Below, piece by piece: positions 23,543-35,063 of a stretch of 64,000 bases of DNA. Within the stretch, counting starts at the first letter, position 1, and the number at the start of each line of letters is the position of its first letter. This DNA is from Mastigias papua (lineage: Eukaryota > Cnidaria > Scyphozoa > Rhizostomeae > Mastigiidae). The stretch lies in the NCBI GenBank assembly GCA_964019165.1, contig OZ025280.1, positions 12,952,428 to 13,016,427 of the forward strand, written 5' to 3'. The notes under the pieces were generated by a model. The model was not told the origin of the DNA. It did not search any database and saw only the letters and a program-made list of their open reading frames with translations. The translations under genes and the position numbers were made by a program.

Positions 23543-24463
23543 AATTTTCCACTATCTGGAACAACACCAACCAAAATCTGCCTATATGGAGCACAGCTAT
23601 TGTGTGTAATGAATCACGTGTCTAACTGGCTTGTTTCTAGACATGAGGCTACAACGTGATGCAGTTTCATTTGTACACACATTAGAGAGTTTACGAATCG
23701 GTACATAAGTCACTACGGCTACTCATAGAGATCTGGATTCTAGCGCGGTCCAAGAAGTAAGGGGAATCCTCACCACGTACTACTCAACTCTGCTACTCTG
23801 TTTGGCCTGAGTCTATGTACCAGTGACTACGTTGCAGTTTTAGAGGTTAGATTCAGCTTTCTTTTTCTCACCTTTCTTCCCTGTAATATTTTTTCGGCTC
23901 AACAATACTTCTTTTATGTCCTGTTTGTGTTGATGTTGAGCTTTGCTTTTGTTTGTTATTTTCAGATCGCCTTTTACACGACGTACTAAATATGGCTAAT
24001 GCTCCGGAAAAGGAACCCACTGCAAATCCATGTTCACGCGGCCCAGTGTTCGTATACATGCAATTGAACTTTATATTGTCGTTTGTATGAGTTACTCCAA
24101 CTGAATACATATAACCTTATTCCATAGAAACCCAGATCGCCTCATGACTGAGTGTGATAAGTGACATTACATTTCTCCTATAAAATCTCCCTACTTGCAT
24201 TCACATTACATGGCTATTTTAGCCAAATGTAACTCTTGTTGATAATATTTTAACATAGTAAAGCAACTGTTACCTGCGGAGTTTAGGGACTATTGTGTTA
24301 ACTGATCTGTCTTAAAAAAATTAGCAGCTGTTTGGCAGATACTTTAGGAATGATCCTTAGTGGCTCTATATATTGTTTCATTTGCTGAGCTTTTGAGTTC
24401 TGAAGTAGACTAGCATCATGTATCTGTGAGCTATTACTGTATGCTTGTTGCTTTAGTATAATA
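23543..24463. other. No gene seen
   Basis: Unique-looking AT-rich DNA between the pogo fragment and the first Helitron palindrome. Short open frames on the minus strand (e.g. 23868-24110) show no recognisable features. Confidence 0.45.
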
Positions 24464-25041
24464 AGTACTGATAGCCCGCTAGACGCGGGCTCCCCTACCC
24501 CAGTTCAAAAGTTGGAGATTAGCCTTGGAAAGACTAACGCAGTGCCCCCATCCAAGCTGCATGGTCCGCATTGTTGATGAGCATGGATGAAAAAGCTCGC
24601 ATAGGATCATGAGAGGATGACGTCATGGGCCTCTGCATTGGAGCACGTGACATCCGGCTTTGCAATGGAGAAATCAACAAAAATTTGCGAGAAAAAATTG
24701 TGCGAAAATGCTCGGATACCTGCGCTAGGCTATGGGGCTTTAAACGACGAAGAATAAACTCAAAAAGCCCCATAGCCTAGCGCAGGTATCCGAGCATTTT
24801 TGCACAATTTTTTCTCGCAAATTTTTGTTGATTTCTCCATTGCAAAGCCGGATGTCACGTGCTCCAATGCAGAGGCCCATGATGTCATCCTCTCATGATC
24901 CTATGGGAGCTTTTTCATCCATGCTCATCAACAATGCGGACCATGCAGCTTGGATGGGGGCACTGCGTTAGTCTTTCCAAGGCTAATCTCCAACTTTTGA
25001 ACTGGGGTAGGGGAGCCCGCGTCTAGCGGGCTATCAGTACT
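24464..25041. repeat. Giant palindrome of Helitron C
   Basis: Two 278-bp arms (24464-24741 and 24764-25041) pair around a 22-bp loop with about three mismatches. Outer arm: AGTACTGATAGCCCGCTAGACGCGGGC; inner arm next to the loop: ...CGCTAGGCTATGGGGC. The left arm carries TGACGTCA (24618-24625) and CACGTG (24644-24649). Confidence 0.95.
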
Positions 25042-28000
25042 AAGCTAGTCTCTATTACATGAACTAAGCATATAATGTTTTTACATGGTGTGTGCAATGA
25101 GGCATAAATGGAAATACATCATACAATATCTCCTGCATGATTCAATCCTAATATAATGAGTCTTATATAATAATGTTGCTTTATATTGTAAACACTTCAT
25201 AGACCACATAGTATGTCACGTCAAATGCGAGGTATGACTGTAAACTCTATCTGGTTTTAGCTATTAATCTTGTCCAATTGCTTTACTACATAATACGACC
25301 CAATAAATTAGACAGAATTTAATTACAATACCTGAAAGGACCTATACATCACACAATATGTCATGCATCACTCAATCCTAATGTAATGAGTCTTATACAA
25401 TGTTGCTGTATAATGTAAATACTTTAGAGAACATATAGTATGTCGCATCAAATGAGAGGTATGACTGTAAACTCTATCTGGCTTTAGCTATTAATCTTGT
25501 CCAATTGCTTTACTATATAATAAGACCCAATAAATTAGACAGAATTTAATTACAATACCTGAAAGGACCTATACTTCAAGTTCATAATGATAAATGAATA
25601 TGGCTTGGTAATACAACATCACTTTAAAATATTCTGCATAGTAAGATGGAAAGCCAATGAATGAGATATATTATACAGCCTGAAATCACAAAGTCAGATG
25701 TCAAGCATTAAAGGTAATTATGGTTGTGGTGGTGGTGGTGTACAACTTAGTAACATACCTTAAACCTAGCATCATATAGAAGGTTGTAGTCAAATACCTT
25801 ATCCAAATGTCCATACATTTTATCCAGAGGTATTATATTCAGCTGTAAAAACGTCTACTATCTGAGAAGACTCCAAAATAAAGTGCATAGATCATGCCTA
25901 AGCTTATGTAGATAAGTGACTCATAACCTCTTAGTAATCCTACAATACTGCATATCAACTTGTGGTGGAACACTGTCACATACTATTGCCTATGCTGTTG
26001 CTAAGGACCACCAACTAATATATCCAGGACAAAATGACTGATGTAATAAAATCAATAACAAAAATTAAATGTTGGGGCTCCACAAAGTATTTAATCTGGG
26101 GCTCTAGAATATTTTTGCATGTCCAACTGGGGTACAAAATTGTTGAATCTATTTTATCATGTGCCTCAACCCCCACCCCCCCCTGATACTTAATGACTGC
26201 TCCATAAGTGTACAAAACTGAAATAACAGTGACTTGTAATCCTAGAGCAAACTGAACAGTAACAATATTATGGACCAAAATCATGTGAGTCCTAACCTCT
26301 TGTCAACCGCATAAAGCTGTAAATCCTATCAATGAATGATATATTGTAGAGCTTGCATCATAGAAACAAATTTAGTATCATAGCTGTACTTGAGAGGGGG
26401 GCTCGACATGGCAATTGAGTACAATACAAATAAGGTTGCTGGCTGTAACTAATACAAAACTCTAACAACATATCATCATAAACAGAATGAAATATCAAAA
26501 GTACTAATGGTCACTGTGATAACTGATATCTCAAAGTGAAATAGGCTAGTGACAAAAATCCTACAGGCAGACAATCAAGTACTATGTTGGTACATGTTTC
26601 ATCTAAGGACATCAAGTCAAATGTATGAATACCATTGTCATCTAGGCACACCCAGTAATATCTTTCAAACTCCTATAATAGCTACCTTGAGGCATTCAAG
26701 TAGGCAATATACAATGACAATGTATAGAGATGCTTCATAATTTAACTTCATAAAAGATAAAAAATTTTCCTAAAAGTGTGCTAGTCAAAATTGATTTGAA
26801 ACTCAGAAATTGTGCATTAGTGAGGCATAACCTGTTATACATAATACTCTTTTACAGTAAGTCCCTCATAACATTTGATTACAAACAATACTGTTAATTA
26901 GGGTGCGGGCTGGAAGATGGGGCTCCAGGAATTAAGTCTAAACAATACAAATCATTGGTATCTAATGCTACTTGATCCAGCAAAACCATATTATCATGTG
27001 CAGATTGATGAATAGAAATCATTAATGGTCTTTATAACAAATAATCTTAGGATGAAGGGGAGCTGCTTTGCCAGGAAACGGAGAGTTAGGACTAAAGCAA
27101 CCATCAGCTGAGTCCTCCAAAATAACACAAAAATCTATAGTGAATACAGTGATTAGACTCTTGTAAATAAAGATTGTTAGACTGTTGTAAATACATAGGC
27201 AATCATTAGAGTACTATACTGAATAAAGCCTTGTGAATAATTTACTTAAGTGCTTTGACTACAACCCTAATTTATAACACAATATCAGCGTAGATAACTC
27301 AAGAAGGAACAACCTGAAAACGCACGGTACTATACACGAAAGTATCAACGAATTAGTAAATAACATATTTGTAAAAGACCCGGCATTTTTAACTATTAAT
27401 ATACCAGTGATTCAGAATACTAAGTGTTCTACTGAGAATACGGAAGGCATCAGCTGTGGTGACTGAGGGTAATATTAAAGGCCCTTCAAGGTTTTAGAGA
27501 GAATATGCGTAGTACTGCTCAAAATACTGCAACAAAAACCAAACGGGAAAGAGAGATACTACACTCCAATAATCCAAGGAATGATTTGAACAACATCTTA
27601 GCTCCAACCTACAATAAGTGTATGGGAAAAACCAAGAGCTAACCAGAAGTGACTGACAACAAATCAAACCTAAAGAAAGCGGCCTAACTGTTCAGATATA
27701 CTTCCTTCAAAATCATGCGCAAATGCAAAGTATCAACAGCACACGCTAAACTGTCCTATTATATCAGTAAATAACACAGTAAATATCCCCTGAATAGTAT
27801 ACCGAAAGTTCTGTAGTAACCAAACGATAATTTACAGGCGGAAATCAAGCGAACATGAAAGGAATTGGTATGATCATAGGGCCCCCGAGGCAATCGTATG
27901 GACTCTCGATCAAAACACGGCATTACATCTCGTCTAACTGGGAAAGTGGCGAACATTCTACACAAAACAATCCTAGTAAAACTAAATCGAAACTGTGTCA

Positions 28001-28990
28001 ATGAAATATATCACTTACCGTATAGAGAAAGCACAAAAGTCCATGACGAATTGCAAGACATCCATACACTTTGTAAACACGCCCTCAACTGCAAGCTTGC
28101 GGTCTTGTGTAAATACTATTGTTCGAAAACAAAGGATGAAAGGTTTCTCTGCGATCGTGATCTTGAGTTGGGAATACCCTCGCATTTCTATCTAAAACCC
28201 ACAACAAAATAAAGAGTGTAAGGACACCAAAACATTATATAATATGAAGGACAGTTAGGAAATAAAACATTGACACTATAGATATCTCCCTACAACCGTG
28301 TTAAGATATTTTGTGGCTACTGGCAATGAGAATGAAACACACAGAGCAGTGGCTTCCTTGACTGAACTGAGAGGGAACACAATCTTCTAATTACAGTTAT
28401 ATTACTCAAAAGAACTTCACTTCTTAATAATAGGTGTCTTGAAATAAAACATGGCAATACTAAATACAATCCTGAGACAGGAATGAAGCGACGAATTGGT
28501 TGCTCAACTGTCATGGCGAATAATTACCACGAGGGAGGCTGTAGGAAACTTCCTCGATACATAGAAAGACATTGCGTAAAACATCAGAAAACGAACACAA
28601 TCGATGAAGAAAATATAATTGAACTATAGTACAGCATTTAGGGATGAAAAAGTAGCTACAAACCTGGTAGAAAAACAGCGAAAGTCTCCTCGAACAACAG
28701 TCAACATGATCCCGGTCGAATTCGCCGTGTAATGAGAGCAGTACAACCCATGCGGACGACAACAATGGAGGACAATAGACTACAGACAAAGCACGCACAG
28801 TCGACGAAGAGAAACTGGAATATCTCGGCGAAACACGAAGGGAAAAATTTGCAAAAAAAATTCACAAACCTACTCCCCAGTAGACACACCTGACAGAAGT
28901 CTGAGGGGCATCCGTGCATAGCCCTGGAAGAAGTACAGGTTACAGGCTTGGGTGTCTGCCTCTTTGATCTGGGCTCATTTGCATATAGGG
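25042..28990. other. Interior of Helitron C, no convincing coding
   Basis: AT-rich and repetitive relative to Helitrons A, B and D. Short frames such as 27898-28212 (plus) coincide with conserved leader modules on the minus strand and show no family resemblance. A GTAAGT-type donor on the minus strand lies at 28018. Confidence 0.5.
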
Positions 28991-29111
28991 ATTTTAGTAT
29001 ATAGTGAGTATACCTAAAGTCATGAAGATAAGTACTAAGGTTTTGCCATTCATGTGTCTTTTTGTGTGTTTCCTCCAACTCGTAGATTAAGTTTGTTTCT
29101 ATAGGCCAAAA

Positions 29112-29860
29112 ATGGTTTGGACTAGAGAGCATGATGTTTTGCTGGCAAGAGAAATTCTAGTAGCCAAGCCATTTTCTTTCAAATTTGGCTCTAGGGAAAG
29201 GGGGCAGGCATGGGACAAGGTTGCTGAAGCCTTAAATTTAGTGCAACATTTAAGATTTAATGTTGATCAAAGGGGTGTTAGGGAGAGATATGACAAACTA
29301 AACAAGGCCTATCAGAAACGCATGAGGGAAGAAGAAAGAGCAAGCGCAATAAGTCCTGAATTCAGTGAACTTGATGAAGCACTTGAAACTATTATTGAAC
29401 TTAGTAGTGTAGCAGAAAAAGAAATCATTGAAAACCAAAGTGCTAAAAATAAACAAGTTGACAAAGAAAGAGAATCGGCAGAGAATATTAGAAAAAGATC
29501 TATGGAGAGGTTATCTCAGACAAGAGATAGAGAGGGCATAGAAAAGTCAAAGAAACAGAAGAGATCAGGTGTTGGCATGATTGAATATGTGGAGGAAAAA
29601 AGGCACAAGAAGAAAATCAAAATAAGGTAGATATTGAAATAAGGGAAAGGCACTTGGCACTTGAAGAAAGGAAGCACAATGACATCCTTGTCATAAAGAG
29701 GAATGAACTACTTGTAAAAGAAAAGGAGTTGGCTATTCTGGCAAAGCAGCAGCAGGAAAGGGAAAAGAGGGATATGGAATTGTTAGGTGCCATGAAAAAA
29801 ATAAGTGAACAACAGCAGGAAATAAGTAAGCAGTTGCAGGAACAGAAATACATTTTATAA
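29112..29860 (+). pseudogene. Myb/SANT-like DNA-binding protein with coiled coil, one frameshift
   Basis: From ATG 29112: WTREHDVLLAREILV, then RGQAWDKVAEALN and QRGVRERYDKLNKAYQKRM, a trihelical Myb/SANT-like domain of about 75 residues. A long charged Glu/Lys/Arg-rich coiled coil follows. The first frame stops at 29628. A second frame (29597-29860) continues the same coiled-coil character (ERHLALEERKHND, then KISEQQQEISKQLQEQ). A one-base change in the A-run at 29596-29601 would account for it, either a mutation or a sequencing error. Such genes are multi-copy in sponges and cnidarians and probably transposon-derived (recollection). It lies between Helitrons C and D in opposite orientation, starting ~105 bp from the 5' end of C. 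Confidence 0.7.
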
Positions 29861-29884
29861 TCATTAGAGAAGAAACAATACTTC

Positions 29885-29982
29885 TTCATATATACACTAT
29901 ATATACATACATACATACATGCAGATATATGCATACATATATACATACACAACCATACATATATGTATGTATAGTATGTGTA
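29885..29982. repeat. ATAC/ATGT-rich microsatellite
   Basis: Degenerate ATAC and TATG repeats between the Myb/SANT-like gene and the 3' end of Helitron D. Confidence 0.8.
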
Positions 29983-30523
29983 TAGCTTAGTACTGATAGC
30001 CCGCTACACGCGGGCTTCCCTAGCCCCAGTTCAAAGGTTGCATATCAGCCTTGGAAAGACTAACGCTGTGCCCCCATGAAAGTTGCTTGGTCTGGTCGCA
30101 TAGGATCACGAGAAGGTGACGTCATGGGCCTGTGCGATGGAGCACGTGACTTTCGGCCTTGCATTGTGCAAAAATCAAAGAAAATTGCGAGAAAAATTGT
30201 GCAAAAAATGCTCAGATACCTGCGCTAGGCTACGGGGCAGTAAAGGGAAAGGAAGAAAATCAAGAAGCCCCGTAGCCTAGCGCAGTTATCCGAGCATTTT
30301 TTGCACAATTTTTTCTCGCACTTTTCTTTGATTTTTGCACAATGCAAGGCCGAAAGTCACGTGCTCCATCGCACAGGCCCATGACATCACCTTCTCGTGA
30401 TCCTATGCGACCAGACCAAGCAACTTTCATGGGGGCACAGCGTTAGTCTTTCCAAGGCTGATTTGCAACCTTTGAACTGGGGCTAGGGAAGCCCGCGTGT
30501 AGCGGGCTATCAGTACTAAGCTA
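29983..30523. repeat. Giant palindrome of Helitron D
   Basis: About 541 bp, arms of ~255 bp around a ~28-bp A/G-rich loop at 30239-30266. TGACGTCA at 30117-30124 and CACGTG at 30143-30148 in the left arm. Outer hairpin GCCCGCGTGTAGCGGGC lies near 30491-30507. Confidence 0.93.
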
Positions 30524-32600
30524 GTCTCTATTATACGAATTGTTGATTGCACAGAATTGTTTACAATGCTGTCTACAATGAGGCACTAATGAAACTACAC
30601 GACATATTGTCTCCTGCTTCACTCAACTCTAACTTAAGGAGTCTTGGAAATAATTTTAAGATGTTATACCAGATACTATATAGCACACGAATTGGCAGGT
30701 ATGAGTGGTTCTGTTATCATGTAGGTGACCACTAATCCTGTCCACAGAGGTACACAATCAAGTTTGATCCATAAACGTAGGTGTTATGCAATTGGAATCT
30801 GTGATAGGACTTGGTAGCTCAAGGTGATAAAACAAAAGAATATTGCTTAGTATTCCTATATCACACATTTATATAATATATAGCAGATTGTAAAAAACAC
30901 GATTGAGCAGCGTGAATCATATAAGATATCAGCCAAAGTTCTTGGGGGAGTCCATAGGTTATGGCTATACAAAACAAATAATGCAGCTATCCAGTACTAA
31001 ATTATCTGTTACAACCATGTGAAATTCAGAATTCAACCAATAATTGTAATTGGATAGGGGAAAGTGGCCCCATAAATCAAATATTGCTATCTAGTACTAA
31101 GTCATCCCTAAAAAAACTATAATATCATATGCAGAATGATCTATGGAAGTCAGTAATTCTTTGAAATGAGTAATACTACATATCCTGTATCATCAACTCA
31201 GATGTCAAACGAAGGCATTACCTCAGTGGGGGCAAGGGGTGTCATAAATTAAGTCTAGGCAATAAAAGTGATGGTCATATCTAGTACTAATCCATCCCTT
31301 AACAGTATATCATCACGTGCAGAATGATCTATGGAATTCGGTAATGGCATTTATAACAAATGATCTCAGAAAGAAGGGGAACTGTGTCCCAACAGAAGAA
31401 CATTCAGTATAGTGGAACCCCTTAAATTTGACTTGACCAGAATAACTCTACCATCTATAGTGGAAATAACTATGAAGCCTACTGTAAATACAGTGAAAAC
31501 AAAATACAAAAGAGTTACTGAGCTGAGAATAAAGTTGGTAACATCTTAGTGTTTGCCTGTAAAACGTGTATGATAAAATCAAGGAGTATATTCGACTGTA
31601 AGGGGAATATCTGAAATGTAAGCAAAGTGCCCAAACTCTTGAGACATCCTAACATCCAACTCATGTGCATATACGAAGAATCAACAGCAAGCTAAAAGCT
31701 CCTAGTACATCAGCAAATATTGCATTAAATACCTCCTCAATATCCTAACCATACTTCTCCAGTAACAAAACGGTAATTTAGAAGAGAAAATCAAGCAAAA
31801 TTGAGGGGAACTGCCTTGATCTTATTGCCCTTGAAGCAAAGGTATGGAATCACCCTCAAAAGACCGCAATTAATCCAAAACAAAGGACAACAGGTATCTG
31901 CGATCGTGAGATGAACTTGGGAATCCCCTCACATTTCACAGTACACACTACGACAAAGGTAAAGAGTGAAAGTAAAAACTGCAAAATTAGGGTAACCAAA
32001 TTCAGCAATAGCCCTATACATACTTCAGTGAAAGCATTCCACATACCAAGACTTTATCCCCATACACAACCATATCCTATGTCATTCATACATGTGGTAA
32101 AAGCAATGGATAAATTCAAAGCTAGCAAGGAATACAACAGTAAACATTACATAATCATTTCATCACAATGTAGTAAGAAACATAGGATACCTTAGCGAAT
32201 GAAATCAAGCGAAAAAACACTAAACTGTAGGCAGAACGACGAAATTCTCCTCCAAGTCACAGGACAACTATACAGTAGTCCTAATCAAAACATTGCCAAC
32301 TGAAAGCAGCAAGCACGCCATTCCATGTCATCTAAATAGGCATGAAAAGCAAACAACCTGCCATAATCTAGCACGGAATACAAAGTCAAACATATGTTGA
32401 ATATCTTTTCACAATGTAGAAGGAAAAGCACGGTGATTTAGTACACAGCATCGAACAACTTTGAGAAGAACTGTCATGGCGGTAATTCACTCGAGGGAAG
32501 GTGGCTGAATCTCGTTGAAAGATATGGAAATAAATGGCTGGCAACAGTAGAATACAGATGAAATGGACAAAGGACATACAGGAATTCTTAACTCAAACCA
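30524..32600. repeat. Internal degenerate repeats of Helitron D
   Basis: Between 30980 and 31390 a module recurs roughly every 180 bp: CTAGTACTAA.TCATCCCTAA followed ~25 bp later by GCAGAATGATCTATGGAA. Clear copies at 31090-31160 and 31270-31345, a weaker one near 30995. The same module occurs in B (52840-53060), A (57150-57180), C (~26975-27020) and the autonomous element (~44220-44260). Confidence 0.6.
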
Positions 32601-32903
32601 TTTCAGGAAATTAGAGCTGGCTTACCTGGAAGAACTGCAACCAAAGTCTCCTCGCGATAACACACACAGTTACTTAGTCCTACTGGACCGCTCGCAAAAC
32701 TGACAACACGCGGTCCAGCAGGGAGGAGCAACAGAATTGCTGGTAATGGCGATAAGAGGAAAGTGGAATAACTCGGCGAAAAAAAATGATAAAAATCAGA
32801 TCTCTTCTTATGTAAGTAGTAGACCCAAATGGCTACCCTCAACAGAAATTTGGGGGCCATGGGACAAATACCCTGGGAGGAGATCGTGTAGGCGGAATCA
32901 GGT

Positions 32904-32975
32904 CACGTGGTACAAATCTGAGCAATCTGATTGGTTTGGCATAAATTATCATATAGGCATCTTAGTATATAGAGA
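32904..32975 (-). promoter_or_regulatory. Conserved 5' promoter-like segment of Helitron D
   Basis: Counting from the 5' terminus (32975), a CCAAT box lies 41-46 nt in and a CACGTG box 66-72 nt in. The same elements at the same distances are found in Helitron A (54223-54227, 54248-54253) and the autonomous element (47103-47107, 47078-47083). In B the E-box is CAAGTG. Constant spacing suggests a shared promoter; inference. Confidence 0.55.
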
Positions 32976-33510
32976 CTAGCAGTTTTTTAATAGCCCGCTA
33001 GACGCAGGCTCCCCTACCCCCAATCACACCTGGAGAATAGCCTTGGAAAGACTAACGCAGTCGCCCATCAACGCTGCATGGTCCGCATTTTTGATGAGGA
33101 TCACGAGAAGGTGACGTCATGGGCCTCTGCGAAGGAGCACGTGACCATCAGCCTTTGAATGGTCAAAGCGACAAAAATTGCGAGAAAAAATTGTGCAAAA
33201 AATGCTCGGATACCTGCGCTAGGCTACGGGGCTTCCCTCCTTTTCTTATCCAGCCCCGTAGCCTAGCGCAGGTATCCGAGCATTTTTTGCACAATTTTTT
33301 CTCGCAATTTTTGTCGCTTTGACCATTCAAAGGCTGATGGTCACGTGCTCCTTCGCAGAGGCCCATGACGTCACCTTCTCGTGATCCTCATCAAAAATGC
33401 GGACCATGCAGCGTTGATGGGCGACTGCGTTAGTCTTTCCAAGGCTAATCTCCAGGTGTGATTGGGGGTAGGGGAGCCCGCGTCTAGCGGGCTATTAAAA
33501 AACTGCTAGT
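32975..33510. repeat. Giant palindrome at the 3' end of the autonomous Helitron
   Basis: 536 bp; arms pair from ACTAGCAGTTTTTTAATAGC inward to CGCTAGGCTACGGGGC around a 20-bp loop at 33233-33252. TGACGTCA at 33112-33119 and CACGTG at 33138-33143. The minus-strand end reads AAAAAACTGCTAG followed directly by the T of Helitron D. The two 67-codon frames here (33119 plus, 33163 minus) are mirror images produced by the palindrome, not genes. Confidence 0.93.
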
Positions 33511-34738
33511 CTTCTTTATATAAGTGAAGCATGTGTGAATAAGTTATTGCCTATCATACTGTACTTAAATGTTCAACATAGAGATAGGTTTCTACATATA
33601 GTAGTGTAAGTACATGAAGAGTAGATTGGTATGTTGCCGGATGCATTGGTTTAAAGCTCAAACACCACGTCAAGGAGCATCCATTGTTTGAGTATTCCTC
33701 ATTTCACTGAGTTTTGGTTGATGAAAAAGACACTATGCTTGTGTATGGGGTTGGGTGTAAGAAATTTAGCAGCTTAAGTTGAAGTATTTGCTTTGTCTTA
33801 GTAAAATATGGGGCTAGCAGAGATATGGGAGCATGATTGAAATGGGTAATGGTGTTGGGTGTACAAAACTCAGTGGCGGGAGGACGACATGTTGCCCTAG
33901 GCAATATCGGGAGACATGCCGAAGAACACCGCGAGTTGTTTGATCTGAACAAATACATGTGCTACAAATTTGATGTATATGTAAAGAGTATGTATATAGC
34001 AACATGACTACTTAGATCACATATATGTAGTAACATATTGTCCAAATTTATGGTATACAAATATGAACTAATTGTAAATAACATGTACATAGGAAACATT
34101 ACTAATCAAGTCATCTACAGGTGTTAATTGACTGTATGAATATATGGTATACAAATATGAAGTAGATTTAAAGTATATGTAGATAATAAAAGTTGTAATC
34201 AAACCATGTACAGGTAGCAATGAAATTCAGGAATATATGGTAAGAAATGTAAACAACATCTAAAGAACATCTAGGTAGCAAATATAGTAATAAAGTTATA
34301 TAGACTTTCTGTGCCAAATAACCGTAGGGATATATTGTCACTTTACAAAATTTGAATAAATTTACTTATCTGATTTGTAGAAGGAGGCTCAGTGTTTGTG
34401 TGTAAAGAGAGTTCCTTCAGTTATGTGGCTCAGAAGAAATTGTATAATTATGAATAATATAATGAAAGGAAGGTACAGTGTGTCATAGTGTCCAAATGTA
34501 GTAATAGAATCTGTAGAGAAATACCCCAAATATATCATGGTTAAGTTCATGGGTAGGTGTTGCACTCTTGAATAAGTCATCACATGCATAAATAAGAGGA
34601 ATATATAAAGAATATAACCTGCCTCTTACCCACATGATCTGGACTTATTGCCTGTATATGTGAAAGGTCTTTTAAACATGCTGGTAATGCAAAAATTAAA
34701 TTTAAGTGTTTCCCACAGCTGGTACATAAATGATTGAT
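33511..34738. other. 3' interior of the autonomous Helitron
   Basis: AT-rich sequence between the palindrome and the tandem repeat. Repeated TATATGGTATACAAATATGAA-like phrases occur near 34050 and 34145. No coding resemblance found. Confidence 0.5.
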
Positions 34739-34976
34739 TGGTCTGTTATCAGGCAAGACATGTCAGTTGTAACTGCCCTCTGCTGGTAGATTTCAGGTTT
34801 GTGGACCTGTTTACAGGCAAGACATGTCTGTTGCAATTGCCCTCTGCTGGCACATAACAGGGTAGTGAACCTGTTTAAGGGCAAGACATGTCAGTTGCAA
34901 TTGCCCTCTGCTGGCACATAACAGGCTAATGGACCTGTTCACGGGCAAGATATGTCAGATTGCAATTGCCCTCTGC
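34739..34976 (-). repeat. 64-bp tandem repeat, about 3.7 copies
   Basis: Units start near 34739, 34803, 34867 and 34931. Each contains GGCAAGACATGTC and GCAATTGCCCTCTGCTGG. Within a unit GGGCAA pairs with TTGCCC across 16 bp, and ACATGT and GCAATTGC are palindromic. A lone relative (GCAACTGCCCTCTGCT) occurs near 44038 in the 5' part of the same element. Confidence 0.88.
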
Positions 34977-35063
34977 AAGTACTGGACAGTTGGGTATACA
35001 ACAGTCCTGGGGCATTGATTATGATACCTTAGCATGTGATAACTACATATGCAAGTGAGTGAA

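Larger units (their letters stand above)
24464..29007 (-). mobile_element. Helitron C, non-autonomous
   Basis: On the minus strand it begins at 29007 with TCACTATATACTAAAATCCC, a diverged form of the family 5' end, and ends with a 578-bp palindrome at 24464-25041. The interior aligns by eye with Helitron A in the same relative order (for example the CCTGGAGCCCC block near 26930 versus 57245, and the GTGTGCC block near 26650 versus 57530). A conserved first-exon-like segment (CGAGGAGACTTT ... CCAG, donor at 28663) and the GGGAATACCC module (28165-28185) are present. The exact 3' terminus is uncertain because the terminal CTAG is not preserved. No transposase gene. Confidence 0.72.
29983..32975 (-). 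mobile_element. Helitron D, non-autonomous (inverted copy of Helitron B)
   Basis: On the minus strand it starts at 32975 with TCTCTATATACTAAGATGCC and ends near 29983 in ...CAGTACTAAGCTA after a palindrome. It is nearly identical to Helitron B (51191-54181) in opposite orientation: the first ~120 bp differ at about one position. A first-exon donor is at 32625 (GTAAGCC), a CACGTG box at 32904-32909 and a CCAAT box at 32930-32934. Its 5' base directly follows the CTAG end of the autonomous element. No transposase; the conserved short frames are not convincing genes. Confidence 0.88.

Noticed and set aside
24464..25041. Palindromes as stand-alone foldback (MITE-like) elements
   Set aside because: Kept as an alternative, but no target duplications flank them, the ends read CTAG|T, and each lies at the 3' side of a unit with a matching Helitron 5' end.
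31911..32195. 94-residue frame identical to one at 51971-52255
   Set aside because: Identity follows from D and B being copies of one element; no domain, no codon bias, and the frame is antisense to the Helitron leader.
32737..32979. 80-residue frame shared with 51121-51429
   Set aside because: Covers the Helitron 5' end, CCAAT and E-box region on the opposite strand; explained by element copying.
33119..33366. Two 67-residue proteins on opposite strands with almost the same sequence
   Set aside because: They are mirror products of the Helitron palindrome; the same occurs at 53720-53939 and 58199-58783.
34739..34976. CRISPR-like array
   Set aside because: The 64-bp units are contiguous with no unique spacers, in a eukaryotic transposon.
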